In this document: positions 37,832-49,340 of the stretch, one piece after another
Position numbering within the stretch: position 1 is the first letter of the stretch
How the letters are laid out: the number at the start of each line of letters is the position of its first letter
From: Jaltomata sinuosa
Taxonomy: Eukaryota > Streptophyta > Magnoliopsida > Solanales > Solanaceae
Assembly: GCA_003996215.1 (NCBI GenBank)
Contig: QJPP01001633.1
Coordinates: 124,001-188,000, forward strand
DNA length: 64,000 bases
Direction: 5' to 3'
Notes under the pieces: model-generated
What the model was told of the DNA's origin: nothing
Databases searched by the model: none
What the model saw: the letters and a program-made list of their open reading frames with translations, nothing else
Made by a program: the position numbers and the translations under genes

Positions 37832-39975
37832 TGTCATACCCCGAAGCTATCCCCTAGATGTAAAATGGTGCTCAAAGTCATGAGTGACCCCAAACTAACC
37901 CATTGTCTGGCATATACTAAACATTCTAATTTAAAATAATATATGTATGGAAGTAAAACTGGTGAACAACATAAGTCTAGGTATATAAAACCAATGATTC
38001 TGAAAAAATAGTAAATAACAATAAATCTGAAATCTAAACTGACTACATAAGCTTCAAACTAACTCTATATTTAAAAGCCTTTATCTGAGATGAGTTGTTG
38101 GGACAAGACCCCAGCTAACTCTAAAAGTCTGAAAACTATAAATAAAGACTGAATAAAGAAAGCATAAATATCATCCTCGAAGTATGAAGACTCACCAACT
38201 GAGCTGCTGAAAGGATTGGAGAATCGTACTAAGCGTGGTCTAGACGCTGAACGCTAGAACCTATATCATAATAGGATGTAGCATAAAAGTATGTGTCATT
38301 ACTCTGAATGTACTGAGCATACGGATATGCACTAATCTATACACATACATACATATTGAACATGATGAAATAATCTACACATGAGAGATAAGCTAAAACA
38401 TAAGACAAAAAGATAACTGATGCAATAACCAAGTATTAAACATAAAACTGTATAAATGTTGAACTGAACTGAATAACTGATTAATTAAAAACATGATCAA
38501 TACAACACTGAATCTGAACTATGAGAGCTACTATTAACCGACATACCCCAAGCTAAGCTAACTGTGGGTCCAACCTGTAAGCCTAGATGGAAGGGTTTTC
38601 ATACCTTGCCAAGGGTACAAACATAAACTGGCATGGATCCACAAATCTGATATCCCACAAGGGACTACTGTGTCAAGCATGAACTGACGGGAGACCCCTT
38701 TAAAACATATGGTGGCGCTGTAGTTCTGGGATTTAGGGACTTCTACTAAAGGTCTCAGCCTAAATTCACGTGTGAGCCTTCATCCCCTTGTCCACCCGGT
38801 GCTAAGTCTGCTCCCAACTAAATAAGTAAATAAACAGATAAATTGACATACTGGATAGCTCAAATGCTGATTTTTTTGAGAGTGTACAAAATACAAAAAC
38901 TGAGAGCATTCAGATCATGAAGTTCTGACTGACTGAATATTTGACTAAAATGTATGGACCTGAAATTGATCGGGTGTTCATAACCCACAATCATAATGAA
39001 TTTAACCACTCTTAACAAATTCTAGAATCTGACCGAAATATGGAGTTCATACATATAATTCAAAATTCAAGGATGGTACCACATAGAGAGGGTCTTAGAG
39101 TTCTGAGAACATAATAGTACTAGACTTCGAGAAACATAAAATAGAAATTCATTATGATAGAGAACTAAAATACAAAGGAATTCACCCAAAATCTTGGGAA
39201 CCCTAGGTCATGAAAACTAAGATAAAATTGAAGAACATGAGTTAGTTTAGGGACTCGATAGGGGAAAGGAACCCACTGATGAAATTCCACATACCTGAAA
39301 GTAGAATTCATAGAAAAATCCTTGAGTTTGAGCCTGAACCTGAAAACCCTTCAGTTGTTCTTGAGAAGAGAGGAACGCTTCTTTTTCTCCTATCCTTCTA
39401 AGTATCAATGTAATCAAAGGGAATGGGGGTTTGGGTAATTTTAGGCTAAAACTTAGTCTGAGGCTAGTTAAAACATCATAGCGTAGTCTTTAAAAGGGAT
39501 AGTAAAATTCTGAAATACCCATGAAATTTAAATTAGAAAACTGCTAAAAAATTTGAGACCTGAGTTCCACGAGTGGGAACCACGGCCCATGGATGCTTTC
39601 ATGGCCCATAGAACCCTATCGTTGTTTTTGGACCTTTTTATCAAGCTGTGAGTCTAATTTCCATGATCTCGATCCATGGCCCGTAGATCATTCCACAGTT
39701 CATGGAAGCTGGTTGTGGTTCTCAGAGGAACTATTGACCCTCAGGACTGTTTCCAGGGATGGAAGCCACGGACCCTGGTTCCATTTGTGGTCCATGGATC
39801 TCTCTCATTGATCAAGACCTAAGAGTCTGATCTATAGGAGTATTTTTACGAGACCATTCCACGGCTCATAGTTCAGTCCATGGCTTGTGGACTTGGTCCT
39901 TTGTTTCAGTTTTGAACTCTGATAGCTGAACACTTAGGATTTTAGACTGGTTCCAGGCTTCAGATTTTCTTTACA
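37832..39975 (-). repeat. 5' LTR of element C
   Basis: It is the promoter-side LTR in element orientation (39975 to 37832) and is collinear with 30578-32712. It ends next to the primer site with TATGACA on the minus strand. Confidence 0.93.
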
Positions 39976-40666
39976 GAAACTTGACTGAATTCTATTTAAT
40001 CTGAATGCTAACAATATGAGCTAAATTCTGAAGGAAAACTAAATCATGAGGAGTTTCTGAAAAATAATCAGGCTAAATCTGTTTCTCCAAAAATCTAGGG
40101 TGAGAAACCAATGTACTGGATTTCATGCAAAAACCATTTTAACGATGACGATAAACATATAGAAACATCAAAACATCGAATTAATCAAAATTCACAAGCT
40201 TGGGTATGAACCCTAGAATCATAACTTTGTAGAAAACATAATTGAAAGATGAAACTTTAGGTATGAGGATGGAAGGAAACCCTCATTGAAAACCCACATA
40301 CCTGTAACCTGAAGAATCTCAATGCTAAATCTTGAAGATGGAGACTTGGAGAAGAAGCCCTAGTTGAAAGCCTAAGAGAACGTTTCTCTTTTGTTTCTTT
40401 TCTGATATTGGATTTCTAATTATGAGAATGGAAGAATTATAGTCATATTCCTTTTAATCCCACCTAAAAGAGGCTAAAATGACTTAATTTTAGGAATTAA
40501 AACATTAGGAAAGACTAAAATACCCCTGTTGAAGGAGTTTAAAAATTTTGAAATCAAGGACTCCACGGTTTGGTCAATGAATCATAGACCTAGTCGATGG
40601 ACCATCGTCTGAACCCTAGTTCTAACCCTAAAATATGAGGGTCCTTTGATTAATGACTTGTTCCAT
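39976..40666 (-). repeat. Gypsy LTR fragment hosting element C, right part
   Basis: This is the continuation of the LTR fragment at 29537-30577. It resembles the corresponding end of C's own LTRs (ACCCACATACCTG, CTAGTTGAAAGCCTAAGAG). It ends near the TGTTACA at 40667-40673, where the LTR of element D also seems to begin, so the exact border between them is not resolved. Confidence 0.65.
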
Positions 40667-42863
40667 TGTTACACTGAATTAAGGCATAAGTACTCGGGTA
40701 GAAAAGTCCCTAGGTGAGAATTAAAAATATCAGGCTAGGGTGAGCTTAGACTAAAATATAGTATTATGTGCCTTAGAGGAGATTTTTGTTATGTGTGATA
40801 TAGTGTGGTAGTGTGGTGTCTATTTTTGGATAGCAAATTATCATAGAATACTGTAAGAAGTTTTGGAACGAGAATCGGAATCATAGAACTCCAAATATGA
40901 TAGTTGCCGCATTGGGAATAATTTGTGATGTATATAAAATAATGTGTTCTATGAAATAAAGGTCAGGGAGTGAGGAAATCGTGTTCTGGAAATTATCACT
41001 CGTAGTAATAGAGGGCGCCTCATCATGATAAGACATTTCTCATTGTAATGATCTATTACAACGAAGAGTCATTTGTCACAACGAGATTATGCAGCAGTAT
41101 ACCTGTGCGACCTGCATTTTTCTGAATCATTCCTCTCATTATTCTACTTCATTCTAAAGCTCTCAAAAGTGATTTCTCTCAGAAAACTAGGGCAAACTCC
41201 ATCGTTTGAGGTCATTAATTCATAAAATTCTAATTTATTAATTAATTATCTTTCTTAGACTTTAGGGGGAAGAATTAATGGTGGATTCCATAAAATTAAG
41301 CCCTAGAAGCATGAACTTGGGAAAGAACCCTATGGATAGGTGTGAAATCACCTAAAATTGATCCTAAGTTGTGATTTTATGAATTCTAACTTGTAATCAT
41401 TAATTTTTAACATGTTTAAGGCTAGTGGAAAACCTTGGGTTCCATAAAGGTGAAACCTTTAGCCTTAAAATGGTGGAAAAGTCATGAACTTGATTAGAAA
41501 CCTTGGGTTGTTGATCCAATAAATGTAATAGGTCTAATTAGTGATTAATTAACCCTTGGGAAATGCTAGAAACCTTATTTAACAGGTAGAATGGTTGGGT
41601 TTGATTCCCAAATCCTAAAATGAAAGGTAATTCGCTAATTACTCTTTTGTTATTGTTATTGTTAGACCTTGTGCATTTGGAAGGGATAAGAATGGACAAG
41701 GTAGTAATGAACTAGCTTACGGGTGTTATATATTCACTCGAGGTAGGTTATGGTTTGAATTAGAGTTAAGACTCACTTTATGATATGTTTGTAGTGAAAT
41801 TGTATAACTTGTGATTGGTCTTCGAACATGGTTGAATTGCATATGTTTTTTGTTTCTATGCTTGTATGAGTAGGTTGAATGAACAGGAAGTGATAAGTGA
41901 GCTGAACTAGCTAAGTATGAATAGTGTCTTGGGAACTAAGTTTATTCTTAAGAAGTAGGTCCGAGAGCCTAATGGTGTAGAGATTGTTGTTGATACTTTG
42001 ATATGCAGTGAATACCATGTCGGTATGGTACATGGACACCTAGGGTACCCTGCAGGTCATGGATAGTGGACAGAAATAAGACTTATAGCATGTGTATACA
42101 CATTTTTTGTCTTTTATTCTTATGTAGCATTGCCATACTATCTGTAGTAGTGAGTTTTGCTAAGTATTGAGGTGAGATTTGATGGACATAGCGATACAAT
42201 GAGATAGTTGTTAAGTATGATTACTCTTTTCCCTCTCATGATGATATTCAGTTATTTGTGAACTTGAGATTGTTGTTGTTAAACTTGTACTAAAAAAACT
42301 ATTTGTAGGTTGATTACATGTTAAGTGTTGGATTTCTGTTACTTGGCATATTTTTTACTATCTTTATGTTATATTATTGGGTCGGCCTATGATACCTATT
42401 AGTATATAGTGTGTTGTACTGATACTACCCTGTGCTCTTCTATTTATTGAGTGTAGACCGTGTTCCAGAGGCTGATACGTGACCTTGGCTAGGCTAAAGA
42501 GACCATTTGCAGATCTAAGGGTGAGCACTACTTTCAAGACTGCCATGGATCCTCCATGAGTTATTGTCCTTCCTCTGAGCAATGGAAATTTTTATTTTAC
42601 TGTTTTGAGACATTATGGGATATTTTAGACTACTTTGATTTAGAGTTCTGGATGATGACTGTTAGTTCTTAGGGATATGTTAGTTGTTGAATTTCGTATT
42701 GTTTTTATATCATATAGAGGTTTATTATTTATTTCTTATACAAACTACTATTACTATTTACTCATCTAAAATTAGTTAAGTCTGAGAGTTGGGTTTTGGG
42801 TTATTTGGTTCTCCCACCGGAAGGTTAGTGTGGGTGCCAATCACGATCATTTATGTCATAACA
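40667..42863 (+). repeat. 5' LTR of Gypsy element D
   Basis: The stretch ends TCATAACA four bases before a primer site. Its last part (TTGAGTGTAGACCGTGTTCC, ATCTAAGGGTGAGC) resembles the LTR of element B, so D is a relative of B. The start is placed at TGTTACACTG by analogy. Palindromic units such as TCATTGTAATGA (41040-41051) occur near 40995-41085. Confidence 0.7.
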
Positions 42864-42867
42864 AAGT

Positions 42868-42880
42868 TGATATTAGAGCC
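42868..42880 (+). promoter_or_regulatory. Primer-binding site of element D
   Basis: TGATATTAGAGCC differs at two positions from TGGTATCAGAGCC and lies just after the LTR end. Confidence 0.75.
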
Positions 42881-43080
42881 CTGGGTTCATTGATCTCATT
42901 GTACCAGAATGAGTCTAGTAGAGTCTTACGGAACAGTACAGAGATGTCTGTACTTCTCTGCAGAAGGCTGTGGGACTTTAGGAAACCTCAACTTCTTTCA
43001 TTCCTCATGCTATAACTTGATTCCAATTGGTATCTGGTGATCCAAATTGTTATCTAACTCTTTCTCTCTTGTTCTCACAG

Positions 43081-44577
43081 ATGGTGAGGACACATTCGTC
43101 TGAAGCTAGAGCAGGAACACCTGAGTTGGTTGTTAAGGCTGCGATTTGTGGTAGGGTCAGAGTTAGAGGTAAACCTAGATGAAGGAGAAGAGGTGCACCT
43201 ATCAGGGATGGATCTTGAGTTGCAACTCTGGCTCATGAAAGGTCAGCATCCCCTCCTTCGCAAGAGAACATATCTGAGGTTGTGGTAGAGGAAAAAGTTT
43301 GTGTTGAGCATAATGAGGCAGTAGAGAGTATGGAGCAGGTCTCATTATCATTTGAGGTAATCCAATAGGTTCTGATCTTCGTTAGTGGTTTGGCAGGGGA
43401 TGGAGCTACTTTTATGGTACCTGTTGTCCATCATACACTGACCCAGCATGCTACAACTATGGCTCCACAGTTAGATGTTGCTTTAGAGATGTAGATGTTT
43501 CCACGACTGGTGATAGTCCTGGTGATGACAGGTGGTGAATACGAGCTTTTCTGTAAATTTGTAAAATTAAGGCCTCTTGTATTTCACGGATTGGAGTCCG
43601 ACAACACCTACGAGTTCATCATAGACTATTACGAGAGACTGTATATAATGGGCATTATTAAGAGGCATGAGGTGGACTTTGTTTCATTTCAATTTCAAGG
43701 GGATTCCAAGATGTGGTGGAGGGAATTCATGGAGTACAGGCCTACTAGAGAACTTCTTGTGACTTGGAGTCACTTCTATCAGGTTTTTCTAGAGAGGTAT
43801 GTTCCTCAGACCTTGAGGGACAGGAAGAAAGAGGAGTTCACGAATATTGAGCAAGGTGGTTCTTATGTGGCTGCTTATGAGACTCATATCTATGCCTTAG
43901 CATATTATTCTTCTCAGCTGATTAATACAGAGAAACAGCAAATTCACCATTTTATGAAAGGCTTTAATACAGGGTTGCAGATTGCTGCTTTGAAAGTAGC
44001 ATCTTCAGGTAAGTCATTTCAAGAATTCATGGAGTTCGTAAAGAATATTGAAGGAGTAAGACAAGAGAGTTAGGCTATGGCTTCGAAAAAGCCTCGATAT
44101 GGAGGTGGTTATAGTGGTCAGTTTTTAAAAAGGTCAGGGTTCGGCGAGATATCTTACACGCCTCATTCATTCATTAGTACCAATTTCTGATGGAGGCCTA
44201 TCGGCACCAGTCAGCCTGCATCATACTTAGGTGGGTATATTCCTTAGCCGACTCTTGCACATAGACTTAATTTTGACTGCACCTGCTTTGAATATGGTGA
44301 GCTTGGTCACTTGAGGAGGAATTGTCCACAGCTTCGGCAGGCATCTCAGTAGCAAGCTCCTAGGGCCTTGGGTTCCAGCTAGTAGAGGTAATGACAGAGA
44401 TCATCTGCATGGTGGCTAGGGTGGTCACACTGTAGGTAGGGGTGGTGCTCAGCTCAATCGGGGTGGTAGTAGAGAAGGTAATCATCCTAATAGAGGTGGT
44501 ACACAACCTAGAGACAAGAATCACTTTTATGCTTTCTCGAGTAGGACAGAGGCAGAGGCTTCAGATACAGTGATCAC
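43081..44577 (+). pseudogene. Gag of element D, interrupted by element E
   Basis: The ATG at 43081 directly follows a pyrimidine tract and CACAG. The product starts MVRTHSSEARAGTPELVV. The capsid-like core is the intact frame at about 43495-44073 (GDSKMWWREF, FLERYVPQTLRDRKKEEF). A zinc knuckle near 44280 reads CFEYGELGHLRRNC, with the second cysteine changed to tyrosine. The frame reaches the linker HFYAFSSRTEAEASDTVIT and is cut at 44577. Element B carries the same segment (EASDVVIT) before its protease, so protease and pol of D are missing here. Confidence 0.88.
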
Positions 44578-45898
44578 TAATAAGTTGGTATTCTACCTAC
44601 TTATTTAGCTTCTAATCTTATGCCTTTGACAGTATAAAGTGGATAAAGAGTGCAATTTGACACGAATTTCTTCTATTTTATAGGTTTTTGTGCTTTAGAA
44701 GTGTTCGAGAAAGATTGGAGTGAAAACAAGTCAAAATGGAGCTAGAAGGAACAGCTGATCACTGGCATAATATTGCTCACCGCGATCGCGAGAGTGGAGC
44801 CACGCGATCGCGATGCACAAGGATAGAGCTAAGCCTACGCGACTGCGAACTAAATCCACGCAACCGCGTGGAAGGAAATTTCACAACCTCACGACCGTGA
44901 TGAAGGTTTCATCAGTTGCGGGGCAGATTTTGAAATTCCTATTTTTGGAAATCCCAATTCACATAAAACTCTTCCTAGATGATTGGGAACACATCTTTGA
45001 TATTTTCACAACTTTTGAGCAAGCTTGGGAGCAAGGTTCATCAACCAACACCATAGGAGTAAATATTTAGATGCTCTTTATTGTAAAATCTTTAGTTTTT
45101 ATTCTTCAACTCTTGTTCTTAATTGCTATTCTATTGGAGTATTGTTGACTTGAGATTTTGGGTTTCTATTAGTGATAATACTTGTTTGGGTTATTGAATT
45201 CATATATAGATTTTGTTCTTGTTTGATTATTTGGGTCTCTTGAATCTTCCATTGCTTGAATTTATGTTCAATGGTTGCAAATATTGACTTAGCTTTCTGA
45301 TTTGGATTATTGCTCGGGAGAGAATTTCCCTAAATTTGGGAAGATTCAATAGTGGGTACTTGGGAATCCATCTAGATTGGAGGCTAGGAATAGCTCCTAT
45401 TACAAAATCTCCCATTTAAGGGTCCGAGCTAGGAATAGGACGACCTCCCCAAGTTAATTGGTTGCTTGTTTATCGCACCGAATGATGTTCTAACTGAAAT
45501 CATCGGAAATATGGATGTTGATCGAGAGATAGCATTCCACACTTATGGCCAAGACTACCTAGGTGTCAACCGGGTGCAAGTCTTGTGAATTAAATTCCTA
45601 CTCCCAATTCTCCCTTGTTATCCTTGCTTGGTGAAAGCAAGGTGAAAGACATTGATCACTCTATCTTTTATTTGGTTTTCTTTATCTTTTAGTTTTAGTA
45701 TAAAATCCTCCTTTATGATATCTTTTCCCTTTTTGTTATTTGAACTTCAATAAGTTGCTTGGACTCTTTATTAACTTGATCGTGACTATATTGTTCCCTT
45801 GGGTACGACCCCGACACTCATTCGGAATTATAAATTTTATTTTGACTACGCGATTGCCGTGACCTCCTAATTGGAGAGCATGATTTGAGAGTTTATCA
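44578..45898 (+). repeat. 5' LTR of element E
   Basis: It runs from TAATAAGTTGG (TGATAAGTTGG in the other copy) to GAGAGTTTATCA. The consensus ends TGATAA...TTATCA are inverted repeats of six bases. Five CGCGATCGCG-type units lie at 44781-44904. Confidence 0.88.
44781..44904. repeat. CGCGATCGCG palindrome cluster, 5' LTR of E
   Basis: Units are CGCGATCGCGA (44781), CGCGATCGCGAT (44803), CGCGACTGCGA (44838), CGCAACCGCG (44859) and ACGACCGTGAT (44891). Spacing alternates between about 21-22 and 32-35 bases. Decayed units mostly show changes expected from methyl-C deamination. Confidence 0.9.
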
Positions 45899-45902
45899 AA
45901 AA

Positions 45903-45920
45903 TGGCGTCGTTGCCAGGGA
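45903..45920 (+). promoter_or_regulatory. Primer-binding site of element E (tRNA-Asp type)
   Basis: TGGCGTCGTTGCCAGGGA differs at two positions from TGGCGCCGTTGCCGGGGA, the primer site usual for Athila-lineage elements. Confidence 0.85.
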
Positions 45921-46026
45921 ATAATTTGACGTATTGAGTTAGTTTAGAATTTGAGTTTACATACTCTAGTTCAAATTTGTGAATAGTTGTTTTTCTTTTG
46001 TTTAGTTTTAGTTTGTAGATGGCATC

Positions 46027-46557
46027 ATGGATTATTTGAATTTTAGAAATGTTGATTGTTGCATTCCAATTTATGTTTCCGACTATTGTGTTTATTGTGG
46101 AGGACCCCACCTTGGACGAATGTGTAGAATTGGCCCTGGGAGAGGAAGGTATTCTCCTTCTCGCTCCTATGATAGGCGCAATTGCTATTTATGTGGTGGT
46201 CGTGGCGGACATTGGAGCGATTACCCCAATGATGATCGTCCCCCTCCACCTTCTTGTGCTTACAATGTTGCTAGTGGTGCTTGTGACCTTAACAGGGACC
46301 ATGACTTCGCAAGCAAAGAAGGCATATATGGCAAGCTCCACACCCTCTTGGCCTCGCTAGAAACCCAAGAAGAGAATGCGCAATCCATAAAGCAATACTT
46401 TGTGGATGCAAGGGCGAAAGAAGAAGAAAACACAAGGGAGGATCATGAATTGAAGGTGGTGTTGCAACCAACTACCCTAAGTGTGGGTCATGATGTCATA
46501 GCATCTCTAAGTGAGGATGTTATGAATGATGCAAGCTTGAAAGTGGAGATGCCCTAA
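46027..46557 (+). CDS. Zinc-knuckle ORF of element E (gag-related)
   Basis: This intact frame of 176 codons has two knuckle-like motifs close to its start: CVYCGGPHLGRMC (residues about 22-34) and CYLCGGRGGHWSDYP (about 53-67), separated by an Arg/Ser/Gly-rich stretch. The second half (about residues 95-176) is acidic and helical in composition. The knuckles suggest nucleic-acid binding, as in the nucleocapsid part of Gag. No capsid core precedes them, so this is a shortened or rearranged Gag. A nearby frame at 46588-46848 (86 codons) may be a detached continuation. It is part of the transposable element, not a host gene. Confidence 0.6.
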   Translation: MDYLNFRNVDCCIPIYVSDYCVYCGGPHLGRMCRIGPGRGRYSPSRSYDRRNCYLCGGRGGHWSDYPNDDRPPPPSCAYNVASGACDLNRDHDFASKEGIYGKLHTLLASLETQEENAQSIKQYFVDARAKEEENTREDHELKVVLQPTTLSVGHDVIASLSEDVMNDASLKVEMP

Positions 46558-46849
46558 TCCAACTTCAACCTTTTTTCAACCTTAAGTTTGATTGAATGGA
46601 TGAGAGTCGAAGTAGTCAAGCTTATGGAAGACCTTGGAAGGAGGGTGGATGAAGATCTATCCAGTTTTGAGTTTCTCGTGGAACGAAGGCAAAGCGTCCT
46701 TCCTCACTTGAAGGATAAAAAGTGTGAAATGCGAAATCAAGAGAATGGCCTTCTCATGCTAAAACCTTCACCTCGGGAGTGCCATCGGAAATTCGATTCA
46801 TGTTTGGGTCAAAGGTTCAAATCTTCCAAGTGGAAATCTCGATGGTGAG

Positions 46850-46915
46850 GTAGCCGGCGTCGCGCCGCGATATTAAATTATGCACTTGATGGGAGGCAAC
46901 CCATCGTTTTTATGC
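46850..46915 (+). other. Athila-type conserved junction with TGGGAGGCAACCC
   Basis: GGCGTCGCGCCGCGATATTAA followed by GATGGGAGGCAACCC is a form of the sequence found downstream of integrase in Athila-lineage elements (GACGTTAAA...TGGGAGGCAACCC). Its presence without an upstream integrase indicates that pol has been deleted. Confidence 0.7.
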
Positions 46916-47189
46916 TTTACTTCACTTTTTGTTTCTTTTTGGTTTGTTTTTAGGTGCCCCAAGGAATGAGAAGAGGAACCAAGTGTTAAAAAGCACCCAA
47001 AAATACCTCTGAAAACGTGCTTTTCGCACTTGGAAGAGTGCCCATCGTACATGCCATCGCATAATCAAATAGTGAACTAATTAAAAAGACTGGCATGTGT
47101 GAACGTGGTGCATTTCTCACCTCCCAAAGTGCGTGTCGCACTTGGCATCGCATATCGAAGTAATGCACTGTGCAAAATTTCAAAAAACT

Positions 47190-47945
47190 CAATCGATGCT
47201 AAGGCATCGCGATCGCGACCCTCGACCATCGCGATCGTGATGATATAAATTTCAATAACTCTTCATCATTGCGTAACTCACTTCGCAATTGCATAGAGTT
47301 ATGGGATCTGAACTCATCGCGATCACATGAGAAGGCCACACAACCGCGAGAAAATGAACTGTTTCCAGGTATTAAAAGTCATTTAAGCCATTTCAGAAGC
47401 AAAAATTGCTTTGAAACTTGATTCTTCTCTCTCCCAACTCAACCAAGATAAAAATCCACCATCAACTTCAATTTTATAAGCATCTTTGCAACTCCTCAGG
47501 TATGATCTACGCCTTTTCTTCTTTAATCTACCCTTATTTTGTGTTAAAGTAAGTGCTTCAAACAGCCAAGTGGGTGTCAATCTTTGCTTTCTTCATAATG
47601 TGTAAATTAGATGTTGGGTATGAAATTGTGGGTAAAATCAATGGGGGTTATGAATCTACTGGTTTACTGAACTTTGGGGTAAAAGTGATGCCCATGTGGT
47701 ATAAAAATGGTGTGCAAAAGTGTGCAAGGCACCGGTTCAAAGAAATGTTTGAACTGAATTTTCTGGGCAAGAAGATGACCATCGTGATCGCGATGCCCAA
47801 ATCCTACGATCACGATGACCGACTTCTCGGAGCCTCATGATCGCAATGCCCCATTTCGCAATCGCAATGCTTTAATTTTCTGAAAAAATGATTTTTGCCT
47901 TCGCGATTGTGATGTATAGGGTCGCGATCGTGATGACCAGTTTTC
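47190..47945. repeat. CGCGATCGCG palindromes in the internal region of E
   Basis: Units lie at 47208-47218, 47229-47241, 47316-47328 and in series between 47776 and 47936 (for example TCGTGATCGCGAT, CGATCACGATGA, TCGCAATCGCAAT, GTCGCGATCGTGAT). They fall between the two ORFs of the element and use the same core as the LTR cluster. Confidence 0.85.
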
Positions 47946-48094
47946 ACTACCACAAAAATAGCAACTTTGTCCAGCTTTGCTCGAAATCATTTTGGCTTGT
48001 TTCTTTGGCCTAATCTGGTCCTAATACATTGCTTTACATGCCTATCTTGTTGTTTGACAACTTTGTTCCTTGTGTAGGTACCTTAAGCTTTAAA

Positions 48095-49340
48095 ATGGTT
48101 GTAATTGTACATGAAGATGCCAACCAAATGGCCGACGAAGAGTACTTTGACCAAGGAACCTTCGTCTCCATCAAGTGCTCCCAACTTTACGACCGTCTCT
48201 TGACAAAGCCAATCACGAGGGAGCAAGGTATTGTGTTGGACGGATTGGAAGAGAAATGGGCCGACTTCTATAGAAAGTTGGTTGACAGTGGGTGGATTTG
48301 CTTCGCCACCGAACCTATCAAGGAAAACTTTGCCGTGGTCAGAGAGTTCTATGTCAATGCGGCTGAGACAGACTTCGCCAACAACTTGATGGTCCAGGTG
48401 TGGGGCAAATGGGTTCGCTTTGATCCAGAGTTGATCAATGGATATTACAACCTCCCGAATGCTGACAATACACCTACAAAGCCCGAGCTACGGAAAAGGC
48501 GAGATCCCATAATAGATAGCATTGAATACAAGGATCGAGTCATCCGAGTTTAACCTCAAAGCCCCCACTTGGCTTTCAATCATTTGTGCCCAAGTTATAC
48601 CATCCAAGAATGAGTCTGACGTGACCACCAACAAAGCAAGGGTGATTTGTGCTCTAATGGAGGGACTCCCGATGAATGTGGGGCAATTAATTGTGCATGA
48701 AATTTAACAAGTATTGCTCGGAGGTAAAAAGAGTTTGCTTTTCCCTTCGTTGATCACATACTTGTGCTACCAAACCGGGGTCGCCAAGAGGGATGAAGAG
48801 AATGAGAGTAAACCCGAGAAAATGATCCACCCTTTGAAGAAGAGAGGCCCTATGCAAGCATCAAAGAAGAGGAAGATAGACGTGGATTCATCATTATTTG
48901 GTCAATTTTATGAGTTTAGCGAGGCACGTGAGTCAGCCGCTGCTGCTGAGACTATTGGTCCTCTCAGAATTGGGCCTCCGACACTCCGCCACATCTCCAG
49001 CCAAATCTGTGGCATGGATGCCCATCTTTGTTAGATTGTAGCAAGCTTACCTTCGGGTCCGGGTGAAACTTCCACCGCACCAGCATCAGGGCCGCCACCC
49101 TCCACTACTCCCAGTGTCCCTACACTAGCTAGTGTAGTGAGCCAGCAGCAGCACATCAAGGAGAGGTTGGCTAAGGTGGAGAGGCGATTGAAAAAACAGA
49201 GGGACCATGATAGGAAAAAAAGTAAGTTCCTTACGAAAATGATGAGCACTCTGAGGAAGCTATGTGGGTCTGACACTGAGGAGGATGCTGATGAGGGAGA
49301 CTGGGTCCTTTCTGGACCTAGCAGTTTTGGTTCTGAGTGA
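48095..49340 (+). pseudogene. PF20167-like 'putative plant transposon protein' ORF of element E
   Basis: The frame begins MVVIVHEDANQMADEEYF at 48095 (an upstream ATG at 48029 is also open). The signature VVREFYVNAAETDF and WVRFDPELINGYYNLP (about 48340-48460) matches the putative plant transposon domain found in Athila-type and related elements. A frame shift near 48535 leads to LKAPTWLSIICAQVIPSKNE, and stops follow at 48705 and 49032. A coiled coil (ERLAKVERRLKKQRDHDRKK, about 49162-49221) and an acidic tail end in TGA at 49338-49340. The function is unknown. Allowing one frame shift and two stops, the original protein would have had about 415 residues. Confidence 0.75.

Larger units (their letters stand above)
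30578..39975 (-). mobile_element. Gypsy LTR retrotransposon C, full-length, minus strand
   Basis: Two LTRs of 2135 bp (30578-32712) and 2144 bp (37832-39975) enclose gag-pol, a polypurine tract and a methionine-tRNA-type primer site, all reading on the minus strand. The flanking pentamers AAAAC (30573-30577) and GAAAC (39976-39980) are a probable 5-bp target duplication with one mismatch. The domain content, including a chromodomain-like end, places it in the chromovirus group. Stops and frame shifts make it non-autonomous now. Confidence 0.95.
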
